DNA from: Fulvivirga kasyanovii
GTDB taxonomy: Bacteria > Bacteroidota > Bacteroidia > Cytophagales > Cyclobacteriaceae
Length of the DNA: 41,237 bases
NCBI RefSeq assembly: GCF_009711405.1
Contig: NZ_SMLW01000662.1
Span: 1 to 41,237, forward strand
Reading direction: 5' to 3'
Shown here: positions 40,191-41,237 of the stretch, piece after piece
How the letters are laid out: every line of letters starts with the position of its first letter
Position numbering within the stretch: position 1 is the stretch's first letter
Position numbers and translations under genes: made by a program
The notes under the pieces: model-generated
What the model was told of the DNA's origin: nothing
Seen by the model: only the letters and a program-made list of their open reading frames with translations
Databases searched by the model: none

Positions 40191-41237
40191 AAAAAATAAA
40201 TGAATATTTAGGAGATCAGGCAGAATACCTTCTGCAACATACTTGTAAAACGATTGATAGAACAAGACTTACTTTACCTGGTTCAGATTATCTGGATAAT
40301 GTTTTTGTCAATAGCAACAGAAATCCACAAGTACTCAATGCACTTTCACGCCTGTATAACAGTGGCAATCTCTCTGGAACAGGCTACCTATCCATCCTTC
40401 CGGTGGATCAGGGTATTGAACATTCAGCCGGAAGTGCTTTTGGCCCTAATCCCGACTACTTTGACCCCGAGAATATTGTACAACTTGGTTTGGAAGCAGG
40501 TTGTAACGGTGTAGCCTCTACCTTTGGCGTATTAGGGCTTACCGCAAGAAAATATGCACACAAGATTCCATACATCGTAAAAATCAATCATAACGAGTTA
40601 CTGACTTATCCGAACAAGCATGACCAGATCTTATTTGGGACGGTGAAGGACGCCTGGAACATGGGAGCTTGTGCGATTGGTGCAACTATCTATTTTGGGT
40701 CACCCGAATCAAACAGGCAAATACGTGAAATCTCAGATGCTTTCACTTATGCCCATGAATTGGGAATGGCTACCATTTTATGGTGTTACACCCGAAATGA
40801 ATCCTTTAAAACAAAAGACAACGACTATCACACAGCTGCAGACCTTACCGGACAGGCCAACCATCTGGGAGTGACCATTCAGGCAGATATCATCAAACAA
40901 AAACTGCCGGATACAAATGGTGGTTTCAGAGACCTGAAATTTGGTAAGACCTCTGAAGAAATGTACGGCAACTATATTTCCGATCATCCCATTGATATGT
41001 GCCGCTATCAAGTAGCCAACTGTTATATGGGCAAGATAGGCTTGATCAATTCGGGAGGAGCTTCCTCTGGAGAGTCGGACTATGCTGAAGCAGTAAAAAC
41101 AGCCGTGATTAATAAAAGAGCAGGTGGAATGGGTTTGATTTCGGGAAGAAAAGCATTCCAAAGACCAATGAAAGAAGGTGTTGAATTGCTCAACCTGATC
41201 CAGCAAGTGTACCTGGATGAAGAAATTACAATTGCTT
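40187..41237 (+). CDS. fbaB: Class I fructose-bisphosphate aldolase (cut at right edge)
   Basis: The frame runs from ATG 40187 through 350 codons to the edge, where the final T is probably the first base of the stop, since the family ends YLD-EEITIA as here. Typical segments are [32 protein letters not shown] with the Schiff-base lysine near residue 237, and [19 protein letters not shown]. It is the FbaB/DhnA class, common in archaea and used by some bacteria during gluconeogenesis. Unlike class II aldolases it needs no metal. The reaction splits or forms fructose-1,6-bisphosphate. Confidence 0.93.
   Translation, partial: MKKINEYLGDQAEYLLQHTCKTIDRTRLTLPGSDYLDNVFVNSNRNPQVLNALSRLYNSGNLSGTGYLSILPVDQGIEHSAGSAFGPNPDYFDPENIVQLGLEAGCNGVASTFGVLGLTARKYAHKIPYIVKINHNELLTYPNKHDQILFGTVKDAWNMGACAIGATIYFGSPESNRQIREISDAFTYAHELGMATILWCYTRNESFKTKDNDYHTAADLTGQANHLGVTIQADIIKQKLPDTNGGFRDLKFGKTSEEMYGNYISDHPIDMCRYQVANCYMGKIGLINSGGASSGESDYAEAVKTAVINKRAGGMGLISGRKAFQRPMKEGVELLNLIQQVYLDEEITIA

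Noticed and set aside
40254-40514. Separate small proteins at 40254-40514 and 40671-40874
   Set aside because: They are out-of-frame readings of the class I aldolase, whose own frame is open from 40187 to the edge.
1-41237. CRISPR array, tRNA, rRNA or insertion sequence
   Set aside because: No regular spaced repeats, cloverleaf, rRNA stretch or transposase-like frame was seen on either strand.

Overview
The window is a gene-dense stretch from a member of the Bacteroidota, most likely a marine or sediment Cytophagales-type bacterium. Evidence for this is the moderately low GC, the A-rich leaders with few strong Shine-Dalgarno sequences, and the families present: DUF3347, DUF302, DUF305, SHOCT and DUF5676 proteins and AraC regulators fused to a heavy-metal-binding (HMA) domain. 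Every gene I accept is on the + strand. There is no rRNA, tRNA, CRISPR array, transposase or integrase that I can see. The first gene is cut by the left edge, and the last gene is cut about one base into its probable stop codon.

Bases 1-16290 are a copper/heavy-metal defence region. It holds metal-binding envelope proteins (DUF3347, a YHS/TRASH-like protein, Cys/His-rich proteins), a PepSY membrane protein, an HMA-AraC regulator, and a multicopper oxidase fused to an outer-membrane barrel. A second multicopper oxidase, DUF305, a broken DUF302 gene, a short-chain dehydrogenase, Met/His-rich lipoproteins, an APC permease, a YraQ/DUF318-type permease, an unusual potassium-channel-like protein and a DUF2231 protein follow.

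Bases 16291-24325 repeat much of this theme. A second HMA-AraC regulator carries an extra C-terminal domain. It precedes a module of three monohaem c-type cytochromes, an outer-membrane barrel and a YceI-like protein. After that come an intact DUF302 protein, a YHS protein, a SHOCT protein, a PII-like protein, a tandem universal stress protein, a Met-rich lipoprotein, a DUF5676 protein and a lycopene-cyclase-domain protein. Several families occur in both halves in the same order (Cys/His protein, HMA-AraC, DUF302, SHOCT, Met-rich lipoprotein), which suggests an old segmental duplication.

Bases 24312-30479 hold a type II NADH dehydrogenase, NhaA, a second K+ channel, an archaeal-type (type II) GAPDH, a dicarboxylate/glutamate symporter and an unknown protein.

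Bases 30591-41237 look like one long operon: an ATP-cone/PD-(D/E)XK nuclease, a beta-CASP metallo-beta-lactamase RNase, an archaeal-type AMP/thymidine phosphorylase, PRPP synthetase, a secreted unknown, PPK2, a CPH-type copper ATPase, an MFS exporter and a class I fructose-bisphosphate aldolase.

My working idea is that this is a metal-stress island. It pairs copper detoxification with metabolic substitutes for steps that copper or oxidants damage: a flavin-only NADH dehydrogenase, a metal-free aldolase, an alternative GAPDH, and polyphosphate-driven nucleotide phosphorylation. A shared sequence, TNNTACAT(C/A)-N10-T(T/A)T(C/T), lies 57-103 bp upstream of five start codons spread over the window and may tie the parts into one regulon. 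The shared motif and the gene content are seen in the sequence; the joint function is inference.
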